Shown here: piece after piece, positions 48,912 to 59,200 of the stretch | Layout of the letters: each line of letters opens with the position of its first letter | How positions within the stretch are numbered: the stretch's first letter is position 1 | NCBI GenBank assembly: GCA_031254315.1 | Contig: JAIRUQ010000115.1 | Coordinates: 1 to 62,334, forward strand | Source: Treponema sp. | GTDB taxonomy: Bacteria; Spirochaetota; Spirochaetia; Treponematales; Breznakiellaceae | DNA: 62,334 nucleotides | Direction: 5' to 3' | Notes under the pieces: generated by a model | The model's database searches: none | The model's input: the letters and a program-made list of their open reading frames with translations, nothing else | What the model was told of the DNA's origin: nothing | Position numbers and translations under genes: made by a program

Positions 48912-49514
48912 TTATACCCTCTCAAAGAATTTCGCTCCATGGTTGCATAACGGGCAGACGAAGTCCTCGGGTAAGGTGTCGCTGTCGTGGATGTAGCCGC
49001 AAACGGTACAGCGATAGCCGCGCTTTTGTTCGCCCGGTTTTGGCTTTATATGCTGATGATAATACGCATAAGTAAGACTTTCGGCGTTTGAAAGAACTTC
49101 TCCGTCGGTAATCTCCGCCCTGAACATGCTGTGTGAACCTAAGTCAATGGTGTCCGTTATCTTAAATGATAAATAGGCGTTGCTGTGATCGGGCAGATAG
49201 GCAATATTGTTTTTAGTACGTTTTATACTAGCATTATCTAAAAATTTGTTAATATTACGTCCCGATTTAAAACCAAAATTGTTAAATACATCAAAAGGCG
49301 TCTCTGTGGTTAAAATAGAAATATTAAACTCTTTTGTTTTAACAATCATGTCATGAGTATAGTTACGCTTATTAACGGCAATTACGCCCGATAAGGGTGA
49401 GTCTGTAACCTGCAATAGCGTATTGATAATACAGCCGTTGTCTTTTTCTCCGTCCTTTGCGGTTAAAACATAGAGACCGTATCCAATCTTAAACAATGCC
49501 TTGTTGTCCATCAT
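48912..49514 (-). CDS. Flavin reductase-rubredoxin fusion (Hrb-like)
   Basis: 200 residues. Residues 1-155 are an FMN-binding split-barrel flavin reductase ([24 protein letters not shown] outline; [10 protein letters not shown] is typical). Residues 160-200 are rubredoxin: [11 protein letters not shown] and [12 protein letters not shown] give the four Cys iron ligands. High-molecular-weight rubredoxins of anaerobes pass electrons from NAD(P)H to flavodiiron or peroxide reductases. AAGGAG before the ATG lies inside the end of murA, giving coupling. Confidence 0.92.
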   Translation of the reverse strand: MMDNKALFKIGYGLYVLTAKDGEKDNGCIINTLLQVTDSPLSGVIAVNKRNYTHDMIVKTKEFNISILTTETPFDVFNNFGFKSGRNINKFLDNASIKRTKNNIAYLPDHSNAYLSFKITDTIDLGSHSMFRAEITDGEVLSNAESLTYAYYHQHIKPKPGEQKRGYRCTVCGYIHDSDTLPEDFVCPLCNHGAKFFERV

Positions 49515-50788
49515 TCACTCCTTGTTATTTCCGCTCCAAGTGAGGACAGCCGCACCGCAAGTTGTTCGTAGCCGCGCTCAATCTGGTAAACGTTGCGTAT
49601 AACGCTCTTGCCTTCGGCGCACATTGCGGCGATTAGCATTGCCATTCCTGCGCGCACGTCGGGGCTGACCATCTCGGAGCCTGTCAGTTTTGAGGGTCCT
49701 GAAATAACGGCGCGGTGCGGATCGCATAACACGATTCTCGCGCCCATGCCAATTAATTTGTCAACAAAGAACATACGCGACTCGTACATTTTTTCGTGAA
49801 TTAAAACCGTCCCTTTTATTTGCGTTGCGACAACAATTACAATGCTTATAAGATCGGGAGGAAATCCGGGCCAAGGGGCGTCGTCTATTTTTGGAATCAT
49901 TCCGCCGAGGTCGTGATTTACTTCCATGCTTTGATTTTTTGGCACATGGATGATCGTTCCCTCATGTGCCCAGACAATGCCCAATTTCCCAAAGGCGATT
50001 TTCGCGGGGCGCATGTCCTGAATACGCGCGCCTTCTATATGAAGATCACCGCCTGTTACGGCGGCAAGACCGATAAAAGAGCCGACTTCCATAAAGTCCG
50101 CACCAATTTCAAAATCACAGCCGGAAAGTTTTTCTACCCCTGTAATCGTAAGTATGTTAGAGCCAATTCCTTCTATCTGCGCGCCCATTGCAACTAACAT
50201 TCTGCACAAATCCTGTACATGAGGTTCGCTTGCGGCGTTTGTCAAAATTGTTTTTCCCTTCGCGAGAACAGCCGCCATGATTGCGTTTTCTGTCGCTGTA
50301 ACCGACGCTTCATCAAGAAAAATATCCGCGCCGACAAGAGTCTTCGCGCTAAAGGTAAATGTATCGCTGACTTTTACCTTTGAGCCTAATTCTGTTAGCG
50401 CCAAAAAGTGAGTGTCGAGCCGTCTCCTTCCAATCACATCGCCGCCGGGAGGGGGAAGAACGACCTTCCCTGTCCGCGCGAGAAGCGGTCCCGCGAAAAG
50501 GATCGAAGCTCTTATTCTTTTTGCCTGTTCCGCCGGTATTTCAGAAGACTTTATGTCGCCAAGAGAAAGTTTGCGGACATTTTGCCCAAGGACTTCAACC
50601 TCTCCTCCAAGGGAAATAAAAACATCAAGCATTACCCGTACATCTTCAATGTCTGGAATGTTCCGCAGAATCACAGGCTCATCGGTTAAAAGGGCGGCGG
50701 CAATGCAGGGCAGGGCGGCGTTTTTGTTTCCGCTTACTTTGATTGTTCCGTTCAGGGGAATTCCGCCGTTAATCAGATACTCACTCAT
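49511..50788 (-). CDS. murA: UDP-N-acetylglucosamine 1-carboxyvinyltransferase with Asp active site
   Basis: 425 residues from the ATG at 50788, the family start MSEYLINGG; the open frame to 50947 is ignored. NKNAALP and the PEP-binding [15 protein letters not shown] are intact. The catalytic loop reads GGDVIGRRR: Asp117 replaces the usual Cys. This change, also found in Borrelia, T. pallidum and mycobacteria, keeps activity and makes the enzyme insensitive to fosfomycin. It catalyses the first committed step of peptidoglycan synthesis. Confidence 0.95.
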   Translation of the reverse strand: MSEYLINGGIPLNGTIKVSGNKNAALPCIAAALLTDEPVILRNIPDIEDVRVMLDVFISLGGEVEVLGQNVRKLSLGDIKSSEIPAEQAKRIRASILFAGPLLARTGKVVLPPPGGDVIGRRRLDTHFLALTELGSKVKVSDTFTFSAKTLVGADIFLDEASVTATENAIMAAVLAKGKTILTNAASEPHVQDLCRMLVAMGAQIEGIGSNILTITGVEKLSGCDFEIGADFMEVGSFIGLAAVTGGDLHIEGARIQDMRPAKIAFGKLGIVWAHEGTIIHVPKNQSMEVNHDLGGMIPKIDDAPWPGFPPDLISIVIVVATQIKGTVLIHEKMYESRMFFVDKLIGMGARIVLCDPHRAVISGPSKLTGSEMVSPDVRAGMAMLIAAMCAEGKSVIRNVYQIERGYEQLAVRLSSLGAEITRSE

Positions 50789-50864
50789 ATATTCAATGTA
50801 ACTGCTAAACCGCGCGATTGTCAATGTTACAGTACACAGTTTTTCGTGAACTTTGGTATGTCTA

Positions 50865-50925
50865 AAGAGTAAGAATTTAACCACGGAGGACACGGAGAAC
50901 ACGGAGAAAGAAGAAAAAACATTAA
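50865..50925. repeat. ACGGAGG-family intergenic repeat
   Basis: ACCACGGAGGACACGGAG and following bases; related pieces are near 34590 and 48850. The rest of 50789-51028 has no gene. TAAGGATG before the next start is its ribosome site. Confidence 0.6.
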
Positions 50926-51028
50926 AACCCCATGGTTTATCCTTCATATTAGTTAACCTGAAGTTTCATAATTTTTGCTATTTGACATATATAATAAATA
51001 TATGTAATAATTTTTATGTAAGGATGTT

Positions 51029-54000
51029 ATGATAAAATTTGCTTTTCGATATATTATGAAAAAAACTGCTATGTTTTTACCGTTAATTTTGGTATGTCTC
51101 TTTTCTTTTGTCAGCTTTGGAGACAGTGAGCTAGGCGAAATTCCGCCAATGCCCGTTAATGTTTCAGCCTATACAAGAGCCGATTCTTCTAATTCAGCAG
51201 ATAATGGGAAAAAATACGCAAATGACGCGGCTCTTTCAGCCGCCTTCACTTTGGATTACCGTCCATTGAAAGCGGAGCCTGTTAGCGAAGCCGAGACATT
51301 AAGCGCCGAGGAGCTTGCGGGAGCGGCAGGAACAAGCGGTTCGCAGGGTTCGGTTACAGGCGGCGGTCTTCGCAGGTTGTCAGATTATCAAACTGTATAT
51401 TTTGATCCGGCGAGAGAAGCCGTGCGTATTCAGGCAATTCGCGCCGCTCAGGAAGCAGGGCGTGAGGGACAGCTTCAAGGCGCGGCAAATGAGCCGCTTA
51501 CTGTAATTGACTGGGGACCAAGAGGGGATTATTCTTCCGCGATACAGCGTCCTTCTATATATGTTATTTTTTCACAACCGATGATTGCCCTTGCAAGTCT
51601 TGGAGAGCCAAGCGCTCTCTCGCCTTTTGTTACGATTACTCCCGCGCTAAAGGGAACGTTTCGCTGGTACGGAACAAATTTTTTAAGTTTTGAAGGAGAG
51701 GAGCCTTGCCAAAGTCAGCAGACTTACACGATTACGGTTGCAAGTGACGCTGTGTCGCTCAGCGGAAACAGAATTTCAGGTGACAAGATTTTTTCTTTTC
51801 ATACGGAGGCTCTCAGCATAAAAAGCGTTACTCCCGGCGTTGATTTCAGGGCAAGATCAGCTTTTTACTTTGATAACGATAGCGTGCCTCCCCAAGCCGC
51901 AAAACAGGTTACAATACAGTTTAATTATCCCGTACAATTCCTTGATATACTTCAATATTTGGAGATTTTGACAAATGATGTTCCAAGAAGGTTTCATCTT
52001 AAACAGGATGATGAATATAAAATTACCGCCGAATTGGTTGGTACTGTAGATTTTGATACACAGGTAAAAGTTATATTGAAGGCAGGCGCTAAATCCCGTG
52101 GCGGAACGCGCGGAACCGCAGAGGATCAAACTTACAGCTACAGAACGCCCGTACCGTTCAGTGTTATAGCGCATAACGTAAGGGCAGGTTACGGCAAATA
52201 CAGTAATTTGGTAGCTATAACTTTTAGCCATAGACTGAATGAAAGAACCGTACTAGGCGCAATAAGAACTGAACCTGTTATGGATATAAGTAATAGTAAT
52301 ATCGAAGTATACGGAAATGTACTAAGGTTATTCAATTTACCTTTAAATTACAAAGATATATTCACTGTTTTTATTTCAGATAACATAGAAGATGTGTACG
52401 GCAGGAAATTAAGCTCTCCGTATTCATGCGAGATTGTAATGCCGGATGAACCGCCTCCGGTTGGTTCGACGCGTTTTTTGTACAGTCAAAATCTTATGAT
52501 GGAAGCTCAATTTCCGCCGCGTTATGTTTTTGAATATCAGAATATTACTGAAGATTCTTATTATTTACTGACCTCTGATAAAAATCCTCTTCAGGAAAGG
52601 CGTCCCATTGCGGATTACAGAAACAGTAATTTAGTTAATGTTCCTAAAATTCAATTGAACGCAGGAACGATCAATACAAGATATTTTGAGGAAATTGATC
52701 TGTCGCCTTATCTGAATAGCCGGGGCAGGGGTTTTGTATTTTTTGACAGCGACATAATGCTGATGACCAGTGAAAGAGTGGATAATACAACCTTCCGCCC
52801 GGGAACTCCCAGAAAATTTTCAACTCATTTTAGTATACAAGTTACCGATCTTGGTTTGACCGTGCGTTATGGTTTTAACAGGGTAACAGTCCTTGTTACA
52901 AGTCTTTCAACAGGAATGCCGGTGGAAGGCGCAAGAGTTAAACTGCTGTCTAATCGTGATGTTACTCTAAGCGCGGACTTAGATTTACTTGCGAGTTACG
53001 GCTCTGCTGTAACTGATAGAAACGGTCTTGCGATAATTAACATGAATGCTAATACTTTGAGGAGCAATACTATTACTGAATATCTCCGTTCTCTGTTTGT
53101 AATTGCCGAAAAAGATGGAGATAGGGCGATATTCAATCCCCATTTTCATTTCATGTGGCGTCAGGACATCCAGACAAATCAGCCTCAGGATGCGGAAGAA
53201 ATAAAACCGGTTGCATTTATTTTTTCTGACAGAGGTCTTTACAAACCCGGAGAAACTGTTAAATTTCGCGGTGTTGACCGTTCAAAGGTGCTTGGAATGT
53301 ACACCCTCTACAACGGGGGCTATATTATTACATTGGAAGAAAATTCGTACAGACCTTCAAGAATTGTATCGCTTGAGGGAACAACAACAAGTACAGGAAG
53401 TTTCTTTGGGCAGGTAGAGTTACCTGAAGATTTAGCGCCGGGTTCCTACAGGCTTGTATACAGACGCGCAGACAGCAATTCCGTTGAAATAAATGAAACT
53501 GTCGCTTCTATTCCCATAACGGTTGCCTTCTTTGAAAGATTAAGATTTCAAGCTACTCTTTCAACTCCGCCTGAAACTATCATATTAGGTGACGATATAA
53601 ATTTAACTCTCAGAGCGAGTTATCTTTCAGGCGGCAGTCTTTCGAGCGCGTCATGGGAAGCCGTATGGTACGAAGAGATAGCTTCTTTCCGTCCGTCAGG
53701 AGAGCAGTTAAGAGGGTTTTCTTTTGGACCGATCAATCCATGGGACAGAAAGCGTAATATTGGTTCTGAAAGCGGAACATTAAGCGGACAGGGCAGTGCG
53801 TCTCTTAGCAGGGAAACAGGCGGCGGCGATAAAGTTACAGGTGCGCCGTATATGTATCAGGCGCAAGCGAGAGTTACGGAGCTCGGCAATCAAATGGTTA
53901 CAGCCTACCGTTCAGTGATGGCGCATCCTGCGAGTTTTTATATCGGTCTTAAAAAAAGCGCTTCCGGTTTTGTCCGCTCAGGACAGGAGTTTTCCTGTAA

Positions 54001-57000
54001 TTTCATTACAGTTGATATTTCCGGCGAAATAGCGTCTAACACAAATGCGCGTAACAGCCTTTTCCTGCAAAACGGAGAAGGAGCGGGACAGCTAAAGGTT
54101 GAGCTTATCCGTGAAGAATGGCAGCGTGTTCAGCAGAGGGACGCAAACGGTTATATGAGGGATGAATACACGTCCACTAAGGCTGTTGATAGCGTACAAA
54201 TGATTGATGTGCAAGACGGAAGCGGTGTTATAAGGGTAAGACCGTCATCCGCCGGTTATCATATTCTGCGTGTTTCGTCCAAGGACAGGGAAGGCAGAAC
54301 CGCGCTGACAGAGATGGGTTTTTATGTTACAGGCTCAGGCGGAGGCTACTGGAACAGTAATAATCCGACAGAACTGCGCCTTGTGCCGGATCAGGATGTT
54401 TATGAACCCGGCGACACGGCGAAAGTTTTACTGCAAAGCGCTCTCCCTCAAGGGTATTATTTAATTACTGTTGAAAGAGAGGGTATTTTTACGGAAGAAG
54501 TCCGTCATTTTACTGAATCCGTCAATGTGATTGATATTCCCATTGCGCGTAACTTTGTGCCTGTGGTTTATGTTTCTGTTTCTTCCTACTCTGTACGCTC
54601 AGGCGCTCCCTCACATGAATACGGAGAGCCCGATTTAGATAAACCAAAAGGATATTACGGCGTAGCGCGGCTCAATGTAAATCCGCGCGTTAAAGCTTTT
54701 TCTGTTAATATTCAAACAGACAAAAGAACATACTCACCCGGTGAAGAAGTTACCGTAACATTGACTGCGACCAGAAACGGCAGACCTCTGCCGCAAGCGG
54801 AACTTTCCCTTATGGCGATAGATCGCGGCGTGTTAGACCTTATTAATTACCATGTTCCCGATCCTGTAGATCATTTTTATTCCGAACGGCAATTTCCGCT
54901 TTTTGTAGGTGGAGGTGATTCCCGTTCCCTGTTGATTGACCCTGCAACTTATGTTGAGATGAGAAATGTTCTTCCCAGAGTGGAAATGGAAGTAATGGAA
55001 ATGAGAGGTATGGCATTAACGGAATCTACAACTTGGTCCGGTACGGGTTTTAATTCAGAAAAAACCGATGATGAAAGTGTTATATATGAAGAACGCAGTG
55101 ATTTTAACGCCACCGCTGTTTTTGAACCAATGCTTGTTACAGACGAGAACGGCAGGGTAACGTGCAAATTTACACTCCCCGATAATTTAACCACATATCG
55201 TGTAACGGCATTTGGCGTAAGAGGAGACCTTTTCGCTCTTAAAGAAAGCGAGATCGCCGCTCAGAATAAAATCAATGTGAGGGAAGTTGTTCCCCGCCGT
55301 TTGCGCGAGCGTGATACTGCCGAAGCCGGAGTGTTGATAACAAACCTTGATTCGTCTTCGCATACAATTACGGTTAAACTTGATGTCGGCGCTCCTCTGC
55401 CGAATGATGAGTCAAGCGGCTTGACAAAAGTTGCAGGTCGGGCTTTTGTTGACGGAACTTCGGAAAGGCGCATAACGGTAAGGAGCGGCGAGAACGCCGT
55501 TGCCTATTTTGATGTAGCCGCTGTCAGACAGGGAAATATTACCCTAAACTTTACGATAAATTCAAATGTTCTAAATGAGAGGCTAGTCCGTGAAATGATA
55601 ATAGAGCATCCGCTTGTTATGGAGACGGTTACAACTACAGGAACAATTTCCGGCAGTTCCGCAAGTGAAGGCTTGGTAATACCGTCATTTGCAGATAACG
55701 GGGTGGGAAGCCTCACGCTTACTTTGGACGCTACACGGTTAAGTTTATTAGATACGGCGATTAGTTATCTTTTCCGTTATCCTTATGGCTGTCTTGAGCA
55801 GAGAAGCTCGGCGGTGATGCCCCTTGTAGTCTTCGGCGAATACCTTGACGCTTTGGAAATTAGCTCAGAAGTTTCAGACCCGCGTCTAGTAGTGGAGAAT
55901 GAATTAGGGGCATGGGCGCAGATTCAGCTTCCAAACGGAGGTTTTCCGTATTGGTCGTCAAGTACAAGAACTGATTTTTATGTTAGTCTTAGGATAGCGC
56001 ATATTATTGCCATCGCAAAGGCAAAAAACTTTAATATACCGTCATCGCTAAATGTCGCTAACCTTGTTTCCTATCTAAACAGCGAATATCAGACCATACA
56101 AAGCTGGCGGAATAATACTGCTAATTATTATTATCAATCTTATTTGCAGTCATATATGTTGTATGTGTCGGCTCTTCTTGGCGAGAGTGTAGACCAGGCG
56201 AAGTTAGCTGAAATTTTAAGCCGTAACAATGTTGACCCGTCTGTGCTTGCGTTTGTAGGAATGACCTACCGCGCTTTGGGGCGCAATAGCGATGCCGCAA
56301 GTACAGCACAGCGTCTGCGTAACCTTACCCGTATGACAACAAGGGGTGTGGACATTACCGATCCGCTGGAGAGAAACCGTTATGGTTATTATTACGGAAC
56401 CCCTGTTGAACAGCTTGCGCTTACTTTGCAATTTTTCGCGGAACAATTTCCGGGAGACGAAATAAATACGCGGCTCCTTTTCTCACTGCTGGAAAATCAG
56501 CGTTCAAGAAAGGGGTATTGGCAAAGCACGGCGGTAACGGTGCGTGTTCTTTCTGCGGTAGACGCTTTAATAAGAGCGGAAAACCTTACCAATATTGATG
56601 TGTCGGGAACTGTTTCACTGGGAGCGGCGCAGTTGTTGCAGGGAACGTTCAAGGGTCTTGGCGCTAAGCCTGTTACAAGCACAGTTGAATTTAACAGTTC
56701 TGTTATGAGCGGTATTGAAAGGGATCGCTTACAACAGCTTAATTTTTCGCGGAGCGGAAGGGGGAGCCTTTATTACACCGCATCCCTGCGTTACGCGATA
56801 CCGTCGGAGCTTCAGTCTTTCCGCGACGAAGGGGTTGGAGTTTTCATGAGCATACACGATGTGAACACAAACGCGGAAATCAGCGGCACTGCCTTACAGA
56901 GCGGGAAAACATACCGCGCAAGAATACGGGTTTCTTCAACCAGAGACAGAACATATCTCGCTCTTCGAGTGCCTGTTCCGTCAGGCGCGGAAATATTGGA

Positions 57001-57295
57001 CATGGCTTTTGTTACGACCGCTTCTTATGATGATGTAGGCGGTGTTAGCGGAAATGAAAATAACCGCAGAGGCTCATGGGGCTGGGGTTGGGGATCATGG
57101 CTCAGTCATCAGGTAATTATGGATAACGAGATTCAATACTTCTGGGACAGGTTTTACAAGGGCGAGTCCACAGTCAGTTTCCTTTTCCGTACGGCGAGAA
57201 GGGGAGTGTACCCAACGCCGCCTGCTCAAGCTGAATGTATGTATGAGCCTGAAATCTTTGGCAGGTCGCAAGGGTTGCTCTATACAATTGAATAA
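51029..57295 (+). CDS. Alpha-2-macroglobulin family protein with thioester
   Basis: 2088 residues with an N-terminal signal segment (about 10-31). Long beta-rich MG domains fill the first 1450 residues, for example KPGETVKFRGV in the MG2-like part and FTLPDNLTTYRVTAFG before the thioester domain. The thioester motif CLEQ (Cys1588-Gln1591) is intact in YPYGCLEQRSS. Bacterial relatives (YfhM type) trap proteases in the periplasm through covalent capture. It is longer than the E. coli protein (1653). The usual partner pbpC is not adjacent. Confidence 0.92.
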   Translation: MIKFAFRYIMKKTAMFLPLILVCLFSFVSFGDSELGEIPPMPVNVSAYTRADSSNSADNGKKYANDAALSAAFTLDYRPLKAEPVSEAETLSAEELAGAAGTSGSQGSVTGGGLRRLSDYQTVYFDPAREAVRIQAIRAAQEAGREGQLQGAANEPLTVIDWGPRGDYSSAIQRPSIYVIFSQPMIALASLGEPSALSPFVTITPALKGTFRWYGTNFLSFEGEEPCQSQQTYTITVASDAVSLSGNRISGDKIFSFHTEALSIKSVTPGVDFRARSAFYFDNDSVPPQAAKQVTIQFNYPVQFLDILQYLEILTNDVPRRFHLKQDDEYKITAELVGTVDFDTQVKVILKAGAKSRGGTRGTAEDQTYSYRTPVPFSVIAHNVRAGYGKYSNLVAITFSHRLNERTVLGAIRTEPVMDISNSNIEVYGNVLRLFNLPLNYKDIFTVFISDNIEDVYGRKLSSPYSCEIVMPDEPPPVGSTRFLYSQNLMMEAQFPPRYVFEYQNITEDSYYLLTSDKNPLQERRPIADYRNSNLVNVPKIQLNAGTINTRYFEEIDLSPYLNSRGRGFVFFDSDIMLMTSERVDNTTFRPGTPRKFSTHFSIQVTDLGLTVRYGFNRVTVLVTSLSTGMPVEGARVKLLSNRDVTLSADLDLLASYGSAVTDRNGLAIINMNANTLRSNTITEYLRSLFVIAEKDGDRAIFNPHFHFMWRQDIQTNQPQDAEEIKPVAFIFSDRGLYKPGETVKFRGVDRSKVLGMYTLYNGGYIITLEENSYRPSRIVSLEGTTTSTGSFFGQVELPEDLAPGSYRLVYRRADSNSVEINETVASIPITVAFFERLRFQATLSTPPETIILGDDINLTLRASYLSGGSLSSASWEAVWYEEIASFRPSGEQLRGFSFGPINPWDRKRNIGSESGTLSGQGSASLSRETGGGDKVTGAPYMYQAQARVTELGNQMVTAYRSVMAHPASFYIGLKKSASGFVRSGQEFSCNFITVDISGEIASNTNARNSLFLQNGEGAGQLKVELIREEWQRVQQRDANGYMRDEYTSTKAVDSVQMIDVQDGSGVIRVRPSSAGYHILRVSSKDREGRTALTEMGFYVTGSGGGYWNSNNPTELRLVPDQDVYEPGDTAKVLLQSALPQGYYLITVEREGIFTEEVRHFTESVNVIDIPIARNFVPVVYVSVSSYSVRSGAPSHEYGEPDLDKPKGYYGVARLNVNPRVKAFSVNIQTDKRTYSPGEEVTVTLTATRNGRPLPQAELSLMAIDRGVLDLINYHVPDPVDHFYSERQFPLFVGGGDSRSLLIDPATYVEMRNVLPRVEMEVMEMRGMALTESTTWSGTGFNSEKTDDESVIYEERSDFNATAVFEPMLVTDENGRVTCKFTLPDNLTTYRVTAFGVRGDLFALKESEIAAQNKINVREVVPRRLRERDTAEAGVLITNLDSSSHTITVKLDVGAPLPNDESSGLTKVAGRAFVDGTSERRITVRSGENAVAYFDVAAVRQGNITLNFTINSNVLNERLVREMIIEHPLVMETVTTTGTISGSSASEGLVIPSFADNGVGSLTLTLDATRLSLLDTAISYLFRYPYGCLEQRSSAVMPLVVFGEYLDALEISSEVSDPRLVVENELGAWAQIQLPNGGFPYWSSSTRTDFYVSLRIAHIIAIAKAKNFNIPSSLNVANLVSYLNSEYQTIQSWRNNTANYYYQSYLQSYMLYVSALLGESVDQAKLAEILSRNNVDPSVLAFVGMTYRALGRNSDAASTAQRLRNLTRMTTRGVDITDPLERNRYGYYYGTPVEQLALTLQFFAEQFPGDEINTRLLFSLLENQRSRKGYWQSTAVTVRVLSAVDALIRAENLTNIDVSGTVSLGAAQLLQGTFKGLGAKPVTSTVEFNSSVMSGIERDRLQQLNFSRSGRGSLYYTASLRYAIPSELQSFRDEGVGVFMSIHDVNTNAEISGTALQSGKTYRARIRVSSTRDRTYLALRVPVPSGAEILDMAFVTTASYDDVGGVSGNENNRRGSWGWGWGSWLSHQVIMDNEIQYFWDRFYKGESTVSFLFRTARRGVYPTPPAQAECMYEPEIFGRSQGLLYTIE

Positions 57296-57357
57296 CTTTT
57301 TTGATAATTGGCTTTTAGGGACTAGCCAATATTCTGAAAATATGTTATAAATATATT

Positions 57358-58398
57358 ATGAAAAATATCAAAGTAACAATATTTTTATTGATGGGAGTTT
57401 TTTTTATTTTGAGTGCTACAGAAACAGTTGATGCCCAAAATCTGGGCGATGGGCTTTTTGCGAGAATTACGACAAATAGGGGAGATATAATTGTGCGCCT
57501 TGAATATGAGCGCGCCCCCCTTACAGTCTGTAATTTTGTCGCCCTGGCGGAGGGCAGAATGAACGCCGCCAGGGGAAGGGGCTATTATAATGGGCTGACT
57601 TTTCACCGTGTCATTTCCAGGGCGAATGGGGACAGCTCTGATTTTATGATTCAGGGCGGCTGTCCTCAGGGGAACGGAACCGGCGGACCGGGCTATCGCT
57701 TTCCCGATGAATTTGATCCGGCATTAAAGCATGACAAACCGGGCGTTCTTTCCATGGCGAACTCAGGACCGGGTACTAATGGCAGTCAATTTTTTATTAC
57801 CATTGTCCCTACGCCGCATTTAGACGGACGGCATACAGTATTCGGTTATGTTGTTCAGGGGCAGAATATTGTAAATACAACCAGACAGGGAGACCGGATT
57901 GAACGGATTACCATAATCCGTAACGGAACAGCCGCTAACGCATTCACGGCTGATCAGGCAAATTTTGACAGACTGCTTGCGCAGGCATCGGCGGCAAGTA
58001 CGAACAGGGCGCAATCTCAGCGTCAGGCGGACATTGCCCGCATTAACAGCGATTATCCTAATATGCAACAAACGCCTTCGGGGGTTCGCTATACAATTCA
58101 AAGGCAGGGAACGGGAGAAAAACCCGGACGCGGCAGAAATGTCAGAGTAAGCTATACCGGCAGATTGCTTGACGGTACGGTCTTTGACGATTCCAGTCAG
58201 AGGGGTCCGATAGAATTTGCCGTTGGGGCGGGTAGAGTTATTCCGGGATGGGATGAAATGGTTTTAGATATGAGGGTTGGCGAGAAACGGCTTGTTGTAA
58301 TACCGCCGGAACTTGCTTATGGGGACCGGGCAGTTGGCGGCGTTATTCCCGCAAACAGTTTTTTGGTTTTTGAAATGGAACTTGTGAGTTTTAGATAA
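57358..58398 (+). CDS. Dual-family peptidyl-prolyl isomerase, cyclophilin-FKBP fusion
   Basis: 346 residues with a signal peptide ending near VDAQ. Residues about 30-195 are a cyclophilin ([39 protein letters not shown]), 240-346 an FKBP domain ([40 protein letters not shown]). A helical linker joins them. Both active sites look complete. It should fold periplasmic proteins. This rare CFBP order is known from treponemes and a few other bacteria. It follows the macroglobulin by 62 bases. Confidence 0.93.
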   Translation: MKNIKVTIFLLMGVFFILSATETVDAQNLGDGLFARITTNRGDIIVRLEYERAPLTVCNFVALAEGRMNAARGRGYYNGLTFHRVISRANGDSSDFMIQGGCPQGNGTGGPGYRFPDEFDPALKHDKPGVLSMANSGPGTNGSQFFITIVPTPHLDGRHTVFGYVVQGQNIVNTTRQGDRIERITIIRNGTAANAFTADQANFDRLLAQASAASTNRAQSQRQADIARINSDYPNMQQTPSGVRYTIQRQGTGEKPGRGRNVRVSYTGRLLDGTVFDDSSQRGPIEFAVGAGRVIPGWDEMVLDMRVGEKRLVVIPPELAYGDRAVGGVIPANSFLVFEMELVSFR

Positions 58399-58410
58399 AC
58401 AGGAAAAATT

Positions 58411-59181
58411 ATGAGTGACGAAAATAATCAATCTGAAATTACGGGAAAGAAAATTTTCTTTTTATATCCTACAAAGTCATTGCAGGATCAGGTTATCGCG
58501 GAATTAATACAACAGGAATATGAAGTATATCTGGCAAAAGATCATGTTCAATTGTCGTATGCGTTAAAAAAATATCCTGATTCCGTTGTTTTTGTAAATG
58601 TTGATGATCGTATATCGAAACCTGACTGGGAAAAATGGATTAACGGTCTTTTGACTGCTTTGCCAACTATAAAAATAGGAGTTTTTTCTTCCATTTCCGG
58701 TGAAGAATTGAAAGCCGAACATTTTTCCATGGTGCAAATTGCCTGTGGATATATCCCCTTAAAACTGGATATGAGCCATACCGTAGATAAAATTGTAAAA
58801 ATCCTTGAAGCTATAAATGTGAAAGGTCGCCGTAAATATCTTCGCGCCAACACCGAAACTGAAACTACCGCGACTCTGAATATGCCCGGAGGCAGTGGTT
58901 TTATTAACGCCTCTATCAAGGATATCAGTGTGGTAGGCGTTTCATGCGCTTTTGACAATGATCCAGAGTTTAAGAAAAATTCTCTTAATAAGGACATCCA
59001 AATCAAACTTCAATCAATGCTTGTTAAAGTAGACGCGATTGTCTTTGGTTTTCGGGAGAACCTAGGTCAAAAAATCTATGTGCTTTTATTTACCCAGCGA
59101 ATCGCCCCTGATGTCAAAGTTAAAATCCGCAAGTATATTCAACAAAACCTGCAATCTAAGATGGATAAAGAGATACATTAA
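58411..59181 (+). CDS. PilZ-domain protein with receiver-like N-terminal part
   Basis: 256 residues. The first 125 look like a CheY-type fold without clear phosphorylation residues. The PilZ domain has RRKYLR (140-145) and DISVVG (171-176), the RxxxR and (D/N)xSxxG motifs that bind cyclic di-GMP. It is close behind the PPIase gene (12 bases) and probably co-transcribed. It could link c-di-GMP to motility, though no partner is shown. Confidence 0.85.
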   Translation: MSDENNQSEITGKKIFFLYPTKSLQDQVIAELIQQEYEVYLAKDHVQLSYALKKYPDSVVFVNVDDRISKPDWEKWINGLLTALPTIKIGVFSSISGEELKAEHFSMVQIACGYIPLKLDMSHTVDKIVKILEAINVKGRRKYLRANTETETTATLNMPGGSGFINASIKDISVVGVSCAFDNDPEFKKNSLNKDIQIKLQSMLVKVDAIVFGFRENLGQKIYVLLFTQRIAPDVKVKIRKYIQQNLQSKMDKEIH

Positions 59182-59200
59182 AATATTTTATACTAATTCC

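Noticed and set aside
50789-50947. 53-residue N-terminal extension of MurA
   Set aside because: It runs through the ACGGAGG repeat and precedes the conserved MurA start MSEYLINGG.
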